The notes beneath the pieces are model-generated. The model was given only the letters and a program-made list of their open reading frames with translations. It searched no databases and was not told the DNA's origin. From positions 11,718,001 to 11,782,000 of the forward strand of contig OX637297.1 of assembly GCA_951799445.1 (NCBI GenBank): 64,000 nt of DNA. The letters are read 5' to 3'. Numbering within the stretch: the first letter of the stretch is position 1; the number at the start of each line of letters is the position of its first letter. A program made the translations under genes and the position numbers. Positions 1 to 12,049 of this stretch are shown here, piece after piece. The stretch comes from Pseudisothecium myosuroides (Eukaryota > Streptophyta > Bryopsida > Hypnales > Lembophyllaceae).

Positions 1-1
1 G

Positions 2-1006
2 AAAGGATCTAAGGGTAAGAGTCGGGAGTCCCTGGAACTAGAAGTTCCAGGGGATGATCCACTAGGGGAGATCATTGAGGATCTGGAGAGGATCCGAGAG
101 GAGCTAAATGCTGAGAGAGGTGCAGTCCAAGAAGCGTGTGGGCTGTTTGGAGGGATCGAGGTATCCGAACTCATAGAGAAAATTGAAGGTTTACTTCGGG
201 ATAAGGAGTCCCGGAAGTGGGAAACCCGGGTTAGGGAGTTGATTGAGAAGAATCAAGAACTGACCCGGAAGTTAGAGAAGAGTGAGGAAGGAAGTAAAGA
301 GGTTAGGAAACTTTCCTCCGAGGCTGAGGACACACTTTGTAGGGTCCGGAGTTTTGTGTCACATACGAGTAATGTGGTTGGCAAGGCCAAGTTGTTTGAC
401 GAAGAAATCCATAAGGCCGGAAAGGAAGCAGCCGTTAAGGCAGTGTTGGTGCTGGCGGAGTATTCAATGTCGATGGAGAAGCTGATGTACGAGATCCAGG
501 ACGTTCTGCAGCAGTTGGGACATTATCCGGGTTCCAAGAAGATCCCCACGTCACCACCAGTAAGTGTGAAGTCGAAGGACAAGTCGAAGGAAGAGAAGAT
601 ACCTGCAAAGGACACTTCCAAACGAAAGCTAGAGGAAGAAGAAGGATCTGTACTCGGATCCGGGTCCAAGGAGAAGGCCCGGAAACCGAGATCCGACCTC
701 GGAACACCCCAAAGTAAGGATTCGAAGCCGTCCCCAAAGATTCCTAGCACGACGAAGAAGAAGACGACCACCAAGCGAGCAAGGGAGGTGTCCCCTGTGA
801 GTTACCATTCTGAGGAGGAAGACTCGCCAACTACTTCGGCGAAAGAGGAAAGCAAGTCGGAATCCGGATCCAAGCCAGTGTCACTTGCGGATACGGATTC
901 TGAAGAAGATTCAGAGCTTCAGACAATTTCTCCTTCTCAATTTAAGGGTAAGATTCAGACACCATCGAAGGGGAAGACAGCGAAGGCATCTCCCAGCAGG
1001 AAATAG
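2..1006 (+). CDS. gag-like ORF, copy A (5' end outside window)
   Basis: The frame is open from the second base of the window to TAG at 1004-1006, about 334 codons, so the N-terminus is cut by the window edge. The protein is highly charged: an acidic, helical coiled-coil-like N-terminal half, then a Lys/Ser/Glu-rich low-complexity tail. It aligns by eye with the C-terminal half of the ORF at 25,425-27,272 (shared words such as KAKLF and TTKRARE), and both ORFs run into the same long LTR-type sequence. I infer a gag-like protein of a non-autonomous LTR element. No CCHC zinc knuckle and no protease, RT, RNase H or integrase motif is visible. Unlike the other two copies, it has no internal stop, so it may be the youngest. 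A host Lys-rich protein is less likely because of the repeats around it. Confidence 0.55.
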   Translation, partial: KGSKGKSRESLELEVPGDDPLGEIIEDLERIREELNAERGAVQEACGLFGGIEVSELIEKIEGLLRDKESRKWETRVRELIEKNQELTRKLEKSEEGSKEVRKLSSEAEDTLCRVRSFVSHTSNVVGKAKLFDEEIHKAGKEAAVKAVLVLAEYSMSMEKLMYEIQDVLQQLGHYPGSKKIPTSPPVSVKSKDKSKEEKIPAKDTSKRKLEEEEGSVLGSGSKEKARKPRSDLGTPQSKDSKPSPKIPSTTKKKTTTKRAREVSPVSYHSEEEDSPTTSAKEESKSESGSKPVSLADTDSEEDSELQTISPSQFKGKIQTPSKGKTAKASPSRK

Positions 1007-1114
1007 CCACCCCAGAAGGGATCCGTCAAGCAAGAGGAACCTTCTCCGAAGCGGCCGAAGAAGTAGTTAGGTAGTTTCTTGGGTTGACCCCAGCATGGTT
1101 AATAATAAAACTCA

Positions 1115-2403
1115 AGTTTTTGGTAGGTAGGAAGCAGTTAGTTAGCTGCTTTCTAGTTGGATGCACCTGGACTTCACTTTCCGGGTTTTTAGGATCTGAG
1201 ATCCACATTTTGCGGATCAGATGGGTGTGGTAGAAAGTCAACGTGGGGAGGATAAGGAATGACAGCTGTCATTCTCTGGTCCTCTATTTTTATTCCCTGG
1301 AGCCTTTTAGGGGGTCCTTGGGGTTGGTATTTAGGGGGCTGACTTTGGTTTGAAGCCTTGGGCATTTCTTTCTTGTAAATTTCAGTATTTTAGTAAAGTC
1401 ATTCAGATTTCTACTTCCTAAGAGTTGCTCTGAAAAGTCTTGACTCTAGGTTGGTATGCCGGCATTGCTAGAACCATTGTTTAGTGCGGGTAGCTGCTTT
1501 GCTAGTGTTGGGAGGGAGGAAGAGTTCCCTTAGATTCTGTCTGAATCCGGATCCGGGAGTTGAAGTGAGCTGATTGAAGAGACTATGTGTACTAGGAGTG
1601 AAATTTAGCTACTGTAATTACTTGGACGCTTCTGTGTGGGATAGCCGCTCTTAGATTGGGTGCATTTTGCAGGTGTATGCTGATTGAAGTGTTGATGAGG
1701 TCCTACTATAACCAGAAGTGAGTGATGTGCAAGTGGTTAGGATTGCCTAGTTATCTGGTCACCAGATTCTACCTTAAGAACCAGATTTGGATAGGTCTGT
1801 CGTTGTAGTAAGAGAGGATTGTGGGGGTTTCTTGAGTAACCTGCTAGTCTAGATTGACCTCCGAATCAGTTGTGAGGAAGAATCCGCATCCGGGTTATGT
1901 GTGTGTGTTTTATATTTTCTTTAGTGAACGTTCATTCACTCTAATCCTTTGAAGGGTAGGGTATACGTTCCCTTCCTTAAATCCAAGAGCAGACCCCTCT
2001 GATATAGAGGTTAAACTATAATATTAGTTATTTTGCTTACTGGATCCGCATCCGGGAAAGGTACAGGATCACGACACCCTTTCCGGTTCCGCATTTAGTT
2101 AAGTAGGATACTAAGTTACAGCTACTATTGGGTAGAAATACAAACCTGTTTCTTGTTGGGTTTAGTATGGTGAATAGTATGAGTTGAAAGAGGAGAAGGT
2201 TGAAGGAATACGGACAAGGAAGTGCAGTTCCTAGTTTTCAGTCCCGGATTCTTTTGTCTTGGGTTTGTGTTCCGGATCTTGTTCTGGTTATTTTGAGGAA
2301 ACTACGAGTTAAAATCCTATGGGAACAATACACAAGTCATCTAAGGTGTTTTACACTAATTTAATACCTAAAGGAGGGATTTGTGCTTTCACGTGTTACG
2401 ACA
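1115..2403 (+). mobile_element. LTR-type segment downstream of gag copy A
   Basis: About 1.29 kb that aligns by eye with 27,339-28,620. Shared landmarks include GGTATGCCGGCA-TGCTAGAACC, GATGAGGTCCTACTA, GATAGGTCTGTCGTTGTAG, CTCTGATATAGAGG and the end TACGACA. It follows a gag-like ORF in both places. The right end CA is clear; the left end is diverged (AG where the other copy has TG). Direct continuation into gag copy C at 2,404 suggests a shared or recombined LTR. No coding frame is supported inside it. Confidence 0.55.
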
Positions 2404-4143
2404 CCAATCACTACCAGTTAACCATTAGAGGTCGTCCTAGGGCTTGGACCCTAGAGTTGTGGGCCAAGGTGTACTTTGCTCCAAATAGAGGATCCAAAGT
2501 AGCCACTTGTACGGTTAAGTTCACGGCCAAGATATTCCGGAATTAGGCCGATCCGAAGGAGGGTTACGCCGTGAATGATTGTAGGAGTCCCTGAAACCAG
2601 CAGCTACTCGAGTTTCTCAATCCGATCATGTATCCGGAAAAGCCCACCCGGATCACAGTCACAGTGGCAAATATGATATTTGGAGCTCTAGGGGATAGGG
2701 ATAATCCGGCTCCTAGACCTGTTAGTTGGGGAGTGATCATTCACTCCATAGTAGATAAGTTAGCGGGCAATGTTGCTAGTAAGAAGTCTAGTCCAATTAG
2801 CCCATACCTCTTCCACCTTTATCATTTGGAGGAGATGCTTAGCGACCCAAAAATGGTTGTGTACCGGAAGGGGGAAAGCCTCCGGAAGTACGGGCTCTCT
2901 CTGGAAGATGAACCGAATCATTCCGATTCAGAAGAAGAAGAACCGGAACAAGAGCACGGATTGCCCAGCAATCCCGGAAAGCGCCGGAAGTCCACTGATC
3001 CGGGTGCTCGAGGGAAGCACAAAGCCGGAGAGCTGGAGCAACCCCAAAACCCACTACCGGAACTAGATCAGTTCAAGGCCACCATCAACTGGCTGAGGGC
3101 CACCAAGGGGCAGAACGAGAGGATGATGGCTTTGATCTAGGACGTATGCGGAAGATTGGGAGTGACGGAAGAAGGCCAAATTCTGGATGCGCTCACCCAA
3201 AGGCCGGATCCGGAAGAGGTACGTCAGTTGGAAGGACGAATCCTGGCCTTGGAGCGAGAATGGGACTACTTCCAAGAGCATGCCGGCTGGGCGAAAAGGG
3301 AAATAAACGTCGCCACCAAGAGAATGACGGAAGCCACGGACCTTGTCCGGAATGTAAAGGAGCTGATTAATCAGCCAGCAGATACGCTCACAAGGGCCAC
3401 TCTCTGGAATTCCTAGATGGTGAAGGAGGGCCACATTTCCGAAACAAAGGTGTTCACCATCTTGGTCGAATTCAAAGTCCAGATTGAGATGATGCTGAAG
3501 GAGGTACGCCAGCTATTAGGTAATCTTGATCCGCTCTTAGGGTTGGACCAAGGGATATTTGATCTGCCGGGTATGGAATTTCATGATGGAGGGGCACAAC
3601 CACATCCCTCCCTAGCCAAGACCAGATCTATGGCCGGAACATCATCGACCGTGAAGAGAAGCTCGCAAGTCAGGCAGCTTCCAGAATCCATAGCAGATCC
3701 GGAAACAACCCCGCAGACCACTCTAGTGAAGAACGTGTTTCCAGTTGCGCCAACCGGAAGACAAGCGTTGGTGAATCTCTTCCCTCCCCTTCTAATTTCT
3801 TCTAGTATGGTTACACAAGAGCTACCCGGAAGTGTGCAGAATCCGGCCCAGACCGATTCCGGGAAGACTTACTCACATGCAACAACCCACTCCCCATCCA
3901 CCCGCACCAGCCGACTTTGTGGACCTCATGCAGCCGAAGGAAAGGAGACGGTGGCTCCTTAAGAACGAAGAGGAAGAGGAGTCTGAAGAAGAAGAGGTGG
4001 AAGGGACTCTACAGTCTCAGTCGGAGGAAGACCTTCACCTTCCCCGAACCCGGTCAAAAACAAGGAATACCCCGCCCGAGAAACTAGTTGCGTCGACGCC
4101 CAAGGGCGAAACTTTGGCAAAGAAACCCCAGAAGGATAAATGA
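2404..4143 (+). pseudogene. gag-like ORF, copy C, 5'-truncated and broken
   Basis: One frame can be followed from the end of the preceding LTR to about 3,830. It is interrupted by TAG at 2,544-2,546, TGA near 2,592, TAG at 3,138-3,140 and TAG at 3,414-3,416, then shifts frame around 3,830-3,900 and ends at TGA 4,141-4,143. Its first part aligns with the N-terminal half of copy B (words KPTRITVTVAN and FGAL; PISPYLFHLYH against GLSPFLFHLYH), and the rest is an acidic/basic coiled-coil tail. Copy B has an extra N-terminal stretch of roughly 70 codons that is missing here, so this copy begins abruptly at the LTR junction. It is probably dead. No pol domain follows. Confidence 0.5.
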
Positions 4144-5255
4144 CTAGTTAGGGCTGTAGTTGTGATGATTAGGATTTTAGCCAGATAGTTAAGTTCCGGA
4201 TTGGGTTGCTTGGGTGTGGAGCCCGAGGTTCCGTAATTTTAGGGTCAATAGCTTTTTGTTTTTCCTGGAACGGTCAGTTGGGCCGTTGCCTTTTTGCCTT
4301 TTTGCTTTTTGTTTGGCCGTTGGCCGGATTTTTGTGTAGGCCGTTTGGGCCGCCTTTTTGTTGTTTTTTAAAGGCAGGCCGACTTGTTGGCCTGTCATTC
4401 CTTTCCTTGTCATTTAATCAAAGCATTCAGGAGATCACTTTGGATCATTCTCTTGCGTATTACGTCTATCTTCCGTTGTGTGCTGGTGTATAAGTGAGGG
4501 TGTGCAAGGGGGAGTCCGGATTCTGTGATAACCAGATCCGACTAAGAGTATTTTACGGAAGAATTTAAGATTTGCAAGTGATGAGCTGTGCGTGGTGCCT
4601 TTAAATTGCCGGAACAGGGATCCGGTGGAGGTCTGGAAGTGACTTGGGAGCAAGTCCGGAAGCCGAGAGTGGTTCCGTGCGGAGATCAGCAACCGCCAGA
4701 GAAAGGTCTGCCAACCTCAGGAGCGGTCGATAGCTAGAACGTTAACCGTTAGTTCTGGAAGTCAGAGAAGCGTTGTTGTAGTAAGGAGGACCTAACGCTA
4801 CCCTGTATGACCAACGTTCTAGGTGTTGAATCCAGAAGTTGTGAGGGTGCCACCCTGCTTACTCAGCTAGTTATTTTCTTGGGTTGTGTTTTGTTTGTAT
4901 TGAGAAAAGAGAGTTTGTATGAGATTCAAGAGTGGTGAAGTTCCCTACCCCTCGGAAAGAGCAAGTGAGGACCCTCTAAGGGTAAAACAGAGGTACCAAA
5001 AATTATGGAAGACGAATAGTCAGTACCCGGTTGCCAAATCAAACTAGAACTGAGTGAGATTCTGGAAAGAGGTAACTTCCGGAGGAGAGTTTGTGAGTTG
5101 GATGGATCACCCTCCGGGTAGTCAAAATCCAGAAACTTAAAGGTTTAGGAAAACTAAGATTGAGATAATATCCGGAATTCCCTGGGCCGATATTTCATGT
5201 CATCTTACTACATTCTTGTGTTAAGGATACTTACGCCTAGATTACACGTACGACA
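4144..5255 (+). mobile_element. Diverged LTR-type segment after gag copy C
   Basis: About 1.1 kb without a gene. Its right end, CACGTACGACA at 5,245-5,255, matches the right ends of the LTRs at 2,403 and 28,620, and it contains a related CCTCT...GAGG block near 4,970. Most of the sequence is too diverged for me to align, and the left boundary is uncertain. The ORFs at 4,189-4,692 over it are not credible. Confidence 0.35.
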
Positions 5256-7800
5256 AGAGTATTACATAGGAGCTACCATGAAGTAAACAACGTTGCCTGA
5301 ATGATTACACAAAGTCAACAAAAATCTTTGGACTAAACAAGAGAGCTAATGAGACATTCTTCTCAACATAGATTTCTCTAATTAAATAAATCCAACTGTA
5401 GTCACACTTGGTTGCAGAATCAATTTCCTCAACTATAAGAGTAAATTATCTTACCTCTTGAGCAAGCTGCAATATTACTTCAAGAAGCTTTGTGATAAAC
5501 ACGGGAAAACAATAATAAAAGAAAATTTAAACAAAAAAGACTTGAGGCAACAGAGATATTTGCGGTAACTTCAATGTGTAGAGGTTATACCTCAATAAAG
5601 ATGACATACATAAATATCAAGACTCAATTATCTTTGCCCTCATATTTACACTCACATGATTTAAGCTCCAACTCTAGAGAATCTCATTTAGAATTCTAGA
5701 GCAGAAGTACATGAGGACTTATAGTTTGGAATTCCAAACTCGCGCTTACTAGTCTCTATGCACTTGAAAAAACTTGTGATTGTGTTTCAAAGTCACTACA
5801 CTGCCACCATTCTCAATTTCCAAAGCCTGCACAGCTTCAACTAAATGTGTCCTCATTTTCTTCCTCGAAATCCTAATTGATTAAATACTTCACAGTTAGT
5901 TTAATTACATTTCTACTCCATGAACTCTTTTTTGGCATTGAAACAGGGCTGGATTCCAAATGACAACAAGGTTGAAATGTTGTCACTCAAACAAAGGGAG
6001 AAATCAATGAAACCTAACATACAGCTGACACAAAAGAAGAGGCTATGGTTTCTAATATTGAGCAACTTTCTTGTGCTCTATCCTTTCAACTTAAAATTCT
6101 TGACCTCCTCCTTCCTTAGGAGCGATTCCCTCAGGCCCCAAATCAAAATCCGTCCTAGTCGAGCTTCACCCAATACAACAATAACAACAAACCCCAACGC
6201 AACAGGATTTAGGTTTTAAGCAAAGGCTCAGGGTTGAGGGAAGAACCACAAAAAACAAAACAAGAGGAATCAATAATTCCCTGCAAAAAATAATTCTTGT
6301 TGGAATCAGTTCCTCACTAAAGTATAAGCACAACTACCCAAGGTTGTTAGCCCTACCGTGCCAAGGTAGTTAGCCTGACTAAAACTTAGTAGCGATAATC
6401 TGAAAACTTATGCTTCGATGGCTTTACCTTGGATTCCATTACCCATGCCTGGTAAGTCTTTCTAACCATCACTAAAACACATACATTCTTCTTCGTTATC
6501 TTGGTGGCTCCGCCATGAGCTACTCCGACATTGAAACTTATCAAAAATTTGTGATAGTCTTTTGCCTAAATGCTGAAGCTCATCTTCAGACATAGAATCG
6601 TGAAAACTGCCGAAAAGATAAACAACGGTCGACCTATTGACCCCCTCGCAAACTGAGTATTTTTTGCTCCTTGACCATGATGTAATGAGCGGAATTGGAA
6701 GAGATACTGCATGCTTGTCCTTTGCTTCTTCAGTCCTCACAATATGTTTAGAAAATGTTTCAGTATTGCATATTGTAAATTTGACAAGGGAGACGCCAAG
6801 TACAACAACGATGGAGGTGATACAAGAAGATTAGATTGGAAGGGGGAGTAGTGCGTCCAGCGGGGGCGGGGCGAATTTGGCCTGGTATACTCACGGCCCT
6901 ATTGTAGTCGTAGCCCTAATTTTCTAAAAATATGCCTTTCTTAAATATAGTAGAGGTCTATGGTTCCACGTCCATGCACGATGTGCTTGTTTTTTCTTTA
7001 TATTGGTTGTTTAGGTTGTCAGACGGCGTGAGTAATTGATATGCAACTTTTCGGCGTCCACTTTAAATACAAGATTCCCAAATGCATGTTTTATTTTGTC
7101 TTCAAGTGCAAAGTAAAAGTTAGAATTCATTAAGAGTGAGACAATTATAGAATGAGGACATCAAACGACTACGGGAATGACAGCGGTTTTGAAAAGCCGG
7201 GGATGGAAAACACTTTCAAAAGGTTTGACTATCTAACGGTTGCAAGTTTCTTTGCTTCTTGTTTAGTTTCTTCTTCCAAGCGTTTCCCTGAGCATTGAGT
7301 AGTTGTAGACTTTACTTGTAGTTCACACAATTTTTGTGAAAATATTGTCAGAACAATGACATCGTTAACTTTTGCTGCAGAGTGACGGCCATGGATAACT
7401 TTGGAGACTTGCAAGCTGTGATGGCAAGCGACTTTGTGATTGCCCACTTTTGATTTCAGAAAGATTTGTTTCTAGTGAATGGAAGATGGTCTTACATATG
7501 TAATACCAAGAAATGAAAGATTTTTTTTTTGGTGTGTCTTAACTAGCTTGAAGTTGAATGTTGGATAATCTGTGGTTGATGGCTATAGACTTTGCATGAG
7601 GAAGCAGGGTCGTGAGGTTCACGATGTGAAGGATTAGTTTTTGGGTATGTTTGCAAGCTTGTATCTTGTTACATCAATCTTCTAAAAAGAACTGGTATGT
7701 TTCATTTGAATTGAGGGGATTGAAAAAGGAACATTGTCTATGTTTTGTCAGTGACCGTGATTTTAAGTAAGTTTTAGGTGATTTGTTATTTCCTGTGTAC
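5256..7800. other. Unassigned AT-rich DNA
   Basis: No recognised gene. A 92-codon minus-strand ORF at 6,462-6,740 has normal-looking composition but I recognise no domain; a 99-codon ORF at 5,920-6,219 looks like chance. The stretch at about 7,548-7,790 recurs in inverted orientation at about 23,700-23,960. Confidence 0.4.
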
Positions 7801-7807
7801 AATTTTG

Positions 7808-8540
7808 GAGCACCAACCGATAGTATGGTCATCTTTCATGTTTGATTTTCACATTCTCTTGATCCTTTGTCCAGGCGGTCTTTACTTCTATTTCAAGAAC
7901 TAGACCAATGGGACTATCTTAATCATTAAATTTATGACATGACAAGTTTGTACTTTGGGGGCGTTATGCTACGACTTATTCTAGTAGCCACTCCAGCTGT
8001 CTGCTTAATTAGTACCATTGCAGTATCAGCTATGCTGAAGAATTTCTCTGTATTGTTGAGGGAGAAGGCTCCAGTATACACTTCTATAAAGATTACATCC
8101 AAGCAAAAAGCTCCAGCAAAGGTGATGCTCATCAAACCTTAATAGTCATTTTTGGCCAAAGGCTCATCCTCGCTAGTGATTGACTTATTGTTGTTTGTTT
8201 AGGTGTGTATTTGACAATCAAGTTGCATTCTAATGCTACTTTTTGTCTTAATAGGAGGTGTGTCTTCACATTTTGTGCATCATGAGGGAGATCTTGTCTG
8301 AACTATTTTTCCTATTGATTGTCTAGTATAATTTTGTTGTTGACTTTTTTCTTTTTTCGTAAGCCTTGTTATTGATCCTTTGATTTGCATTGCAGACTGA
8401 GGTAGACCAGCCTTTACCCTTTCAAAAGGAAGGAGCCTTTCTATTGCTCCTGGGTAGTCTATACCTATTGATCAATTTTGGTTTACACTGTACATGGGTC
8501 ACTTTAGAGGCTTACTCCTCACCATCTATAGTATGGCTCA
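7808..8540 (+). pseudogene. STT3: STT3 oligosaccharyltransferase fragment
   Basis: STT3 is the catalytic, polytopic subunit of the ER oligosaccharyltransferase, which transfers the lipid-linked glycan to Asn in nascent proteins. Codons from 7,808 read EHQP, then WSSFMFDFHILL and a PGGLYFYF segment, as in the conserved SVSEHQPxxW lumenal loop and following membrane helix. After a TAG at 7,901 (family Leu) and a frameshift near 7,935 comes TSLYFGGVMLRLILV (7,937-8,120), the conserved YFxxVMVRLMLV helix. A likely donor at 8,121 and acceptor at 8,395 lead to an exon with TWVTLEAYSSPSIV (to about 8,540), matching STT3's STWVTSEAYSSPSIV. Only about 190 of some 700 residues are present, and I do not see the catalytic DXD or WWDYG motifs. 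A decayed, intron-retaining gene fragment. Confidence 0.8.
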
Positions 8541-8727
8541 ATCTTCAAAATATTCTAATCAAGTGTGATTGTTGTGAATTACAATCTTTGAAAATCTATC
8601 CAAAAGTACTCTAAATATGTATTGTTGCTTCTGCTAATTTTAGCATTGTGTAACAAGTTATGCCGTGCAATTACAAGGGGGATTGTTTGCAATGTCTTTG
8701 AAGGGCTTGTAGTAACTTTGTCTGCAG

Positions 8728-8909
8728 AACTTGAGGATTTGCAACAACCGCAGTCTTCAGTAGCAGAAGAGCATGAGAGGAACATGCGCGCCCTCCAATT
8801 GAAAACCAAGAGTAGGATGGTGGAGCTAGGACAGAAGATCACTAAACATAAAAAGTTGAATTTGGAGAATGAGGCTGAGAAGGCTCAACATTGTGAACAA
8901 AAAGAGGAG
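8728..8909 (+). pseudogene. Coiled-coil exon of unknown gene
   Basis: A 182-nt open segment bounded by CTGCAG| at 8,727 and |GTAATC at 8,910 has the form of an internal exon. It encodes a charged helix with heptad character (words AEEHERNMRALQLK and LENEAEKA). I do not recognise the family. It lies 190 bases after the STT3 fragment but is not STT3. Flanking sequence is intron-like, and I cannot tell whether it belongs to a functional transcript. Confidence 0.35.
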
Positions 8910-10443
8910 GTAATCAAAAAATTCAATAGCGGTTCCTTCTTACTTATTGTAAGTCGTACATTTGTTTTTCAATATCCTGTGTTGGTTTTTGACATTCTAA
9001 TTTGTTTGGTTCCATGTGTAGGTACAAAGATTATTTGGCCTTGCTTAAAGGTTAACTCAAGTAGCACCAAACGTAAGAGTTTAAATAGGTTGAGCAACAA
9101 ACATGGTGTGCAAGTTTAAGGTTGTGGTTCCTCTTGCTTGCTTTGTTTTTGAGCTTTGCCGAACCCTAGTAAGGAATTTCCGGCTTTGGATTACAATTAT
9201 CCTTTAACTTTGTTGTCGTACTAGCTAGGGCTCTATTCAAGTTTTTGGATACACTGAACTAGCTTAGGTGTAAACTCAATCTTCATGAAGTGTAATCCAT
9301 AATTTGAGAATTGTGATGCCAGTTATTTCAACTCAGAAGAAGCACTAAATCGCCAATTTTCAGTCGCTAGCTCGCTTGTGTTGCATTAGTCATTATATTC
9401 TCCAATTTAATTTATATTCTTGTGGTGGCTCCAGTAATTTTGAGCAAGATTCAAGATAATTTTCTTGGAAGGGAGGAGCTCAATTATAAGCCTAAGAAAT
9501 AGCCACTCAAATTAGAACATCAGAAAGCAACAAAGAGTTGAATCAAGTAGCTAATCAGAGTGGCTGATCCCGGCTAGAGTTGAATTAAATCATTAAGGAA
9601 GTTTCAAGGCAAGTGACAAAATGTACCAATGGAAAGACTCCGCAAGCCAACTTATGGCCTTGATTCCGACCTGCAATTGTGTTGACAGAGCCTTGAATGC
9701 CCTGCAGTTCTGATTTGGTTCGCATCCTGTGTTTCGAAAATCACAAGGGCAATGTCATTCAAGGCAAGTATTGTATTGTGATCCAAGATTGTAGTAGCAT
9801 GTGTTTTTGGCCTTTTGGGGTGGGAGTCGTTAGAGTTTGGTTTGGAGCTTGGAATGGTGTAGAATTTGCTGTTTGACGAGGCTCAATGTCTTGCATCCCA
9901 TTTGAGGCAAGTTTGATGCGATTTGCATCTCATTCAGGATGGGAGTTGCGTGAGAATTGGGATTTTTGGAGTGTTTTAGTGTGAGAGGTTAGGAGTTGGT
10001 TTGGAGCTTAGAATGGTGTAGAGTTTCTACTTCGACAAGACTCAACATCTTGCATCCCATTCAGGATGAAAGATGTGTGAGAATTGGAATTTTCTTGAAT
10101 TTTTGAGAGAAATCGTTGTGAATGATAGGGATAAGTATTGAGAGTTAGCTTTCAAAGCATACTCTTTAGCTTGGGCACTTAGGGATTTTACAGCTAGGAT
10201 ACAGAAATTTTAATACAAGTGAGTTGAAGCCTACAATTAAATATGCATCTGTCATTTTGTAAGGTTGGAGAGATTACTTATCTAGTCTCTCACTACCTCA
10301 TTGGAGAAAATTCTTGAGTTTGAGAGAAAGATGTATTTTGAGTATATTAATTATATTGGTTTAACAAGTGACCTTTTAGTTTGAAGTTATTTGTGGGATC
10401 CGGAATGATTTCTCATTCAATTTGACGCTTCTTTTTTGTAGGT
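8910..10443. other. Intron-like DNA with a ~160-bp tandem duplication
   Basis: No coding region is supported. Two imperfect copies of a block containing GGTTTGGAGCTTGGAATGGT and ending CTTGCATCCCATT lie at about 9,825-9,903 and 9,985-10,062. Confidence 0.4.
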
Positions 10444-10555
10444 GCTAGGGGAGCTTCCACTCCAAAATGCCGAGTCGCACTGGATGTTGTGAACCTTGCA
10501 GAGCCTACAGCCAAGGATGGAATAACATCTCTTCTACAAATACTATTGGTCATGT
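10441..10555 (+). pseudogene. Possible orphan exon
   Basis: TTTTTTGTAG at about 10,431-10,440 is a plausible acceptor, followed by about 115 open bases (ARGASTPKCRVALDVVNLAE...) that end before TAG at about 10,556. I do not recognise the product. The call rests only on the splice-like context and open frame. Confidence 0.2.
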
Positions 10556-11049
10556 AGGCCAAGAAGTTTGTGTTCCCATTCTCTTTGCTTGATTTATTTT
10601 TGTTTTGACATCCAGGTCAAGGACATTATTTAGACAAAAGACATTCAAAAATGTGCTGGAAAAGAGGATTGCAAATTTATGTTAGTCTGTTATATGAAAC
10701 TATGCACTCTGACTTGGGGCTATATATGTGCCCAAAGTTTTGATATGCATTGTCATCAGAACACAGTTGGCCATGCTAAAGGGGATAGAAGTAATCCATG
10801 AACTTGCCTAGTATTATTTAATAGATGCTTAGCTCTTTTCAGATGCACTGTCTCTTGCCTTTCGATCGTGATGATTCCAATCCTAATGCCTATTTTTGTT
10901 TCGATCAGGGTTTAGTGCAAATCCATCTATTGTAAAATAGATGAAATTGATGTTTTGTTTGGTAGCTGGCAGCTACAGTATCTAGAGAATTTCGAAATTG
11001 CCTTATAGATCATGTAAGAATTACTTGCAAATAGAGTAGTGCACTTGAT

Positions 11050-11400
11050 TGCATTGCATAGCTTGGGCAATGTCACGGCTGAACACTATGATCTTTAAAT
11101 TTGGTTTTTAACTATTTAGTCTTTGTCCACAGACAATGATTTTGTATTTTCTATTGATTTCTCTGAAGATTTGTAACTGCTTTACATGCACAGGCAAAGT
11201 GATTGGTGGAATCTAGTTTGATACCTGCCAAGTTGCTTCAAGAACAATGCGAGGTGTATTTGACCTTTTCTTGAAGTTTTGATTCTTTGATTAGGATTAC
11301 TCTTGTGATTTATGTACCTTTTCTAGAAGGTTGTGTTTGATTGCCTATGCTTTAGGAGAAGTTTTTGTGGAAAGTTGAGATGATGAAAATAAAAGCTTTA
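11050..11400 (+). repeat. Duplicated exon-intron segment, copy 1
   Basis: This segment aligns by eye with 29,346-29,721 and shares CATTGCATAGCTTGGGCA, CTTTACATGCACAGGCAAAG and TGACCTTTTCTTGAAG. Both copies carry a 60-nt exon (here 11,195-11,254) encoding AK-LVxSxLI-xKLLQExCE and a second exon starting at 11,356. In this copy the Trp codon TGG of the other copy is TGA, so it is broken. I do not recognise the gene. Confidence 0.6.
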
Positions 11401-12049
11401 GCTAAAATGGGAATATCTATTCGCAATGGTGCATGTGAATAGGGTACCAACACTGATTGGACAAAAATATTGTGAATGGCAGTTATATTGTGTAGTTTAT
11501 TTTCAGAGAAGAAGACCAGAAATAGTAAAGACGATAATATTTTTTTTCTGGTATAGGAAAATTTGGTGTTTTGTCTACCCAATTCATCAATTCATTGTGG
11601 CAGCTATTCTGTACATCACCTTTGACATTGTTGTTGTGTATCAAGTTCCAACTTTTTAAACGATTATTCTCTCCGTTCTTTATGTTTGGTTCAATTCAGA
11701 TTTGTAAACCATTTGGTTTTATCTCAATTGCTATAGTGACCTCCGTTTCATACCTCATGGTGGATACATAGTGTTGTTGTTGTGGGCATGGAAATCTCTC
11801 AGTTGTAGTTTGCAAACATGACTTTGATTTGCAACCTTTATATTCTTTTGTTTCATTGTCCATTTTCATGGGATGATTTGTCCGTCAATAATTCTTGAAG
11901 TTTGCCTTGAAGGTAGGACATGGACTTGTGCATATAGATGTTCAATGGGTGGGTGCTACTTATACTCTATTAATTGTGTAGCCTTAACTTGCCTTTTGTT
12001 TTCTTATGTGTTGTGCCTTTACTAACTATGGTTTTGTTTTATGAACCAG

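Noticed and set aside
4189..4692. ORFs over the third LTR-type segment
   Set aside because: They arise from T- and G-rich low-complexity sequence, and both strands are open.
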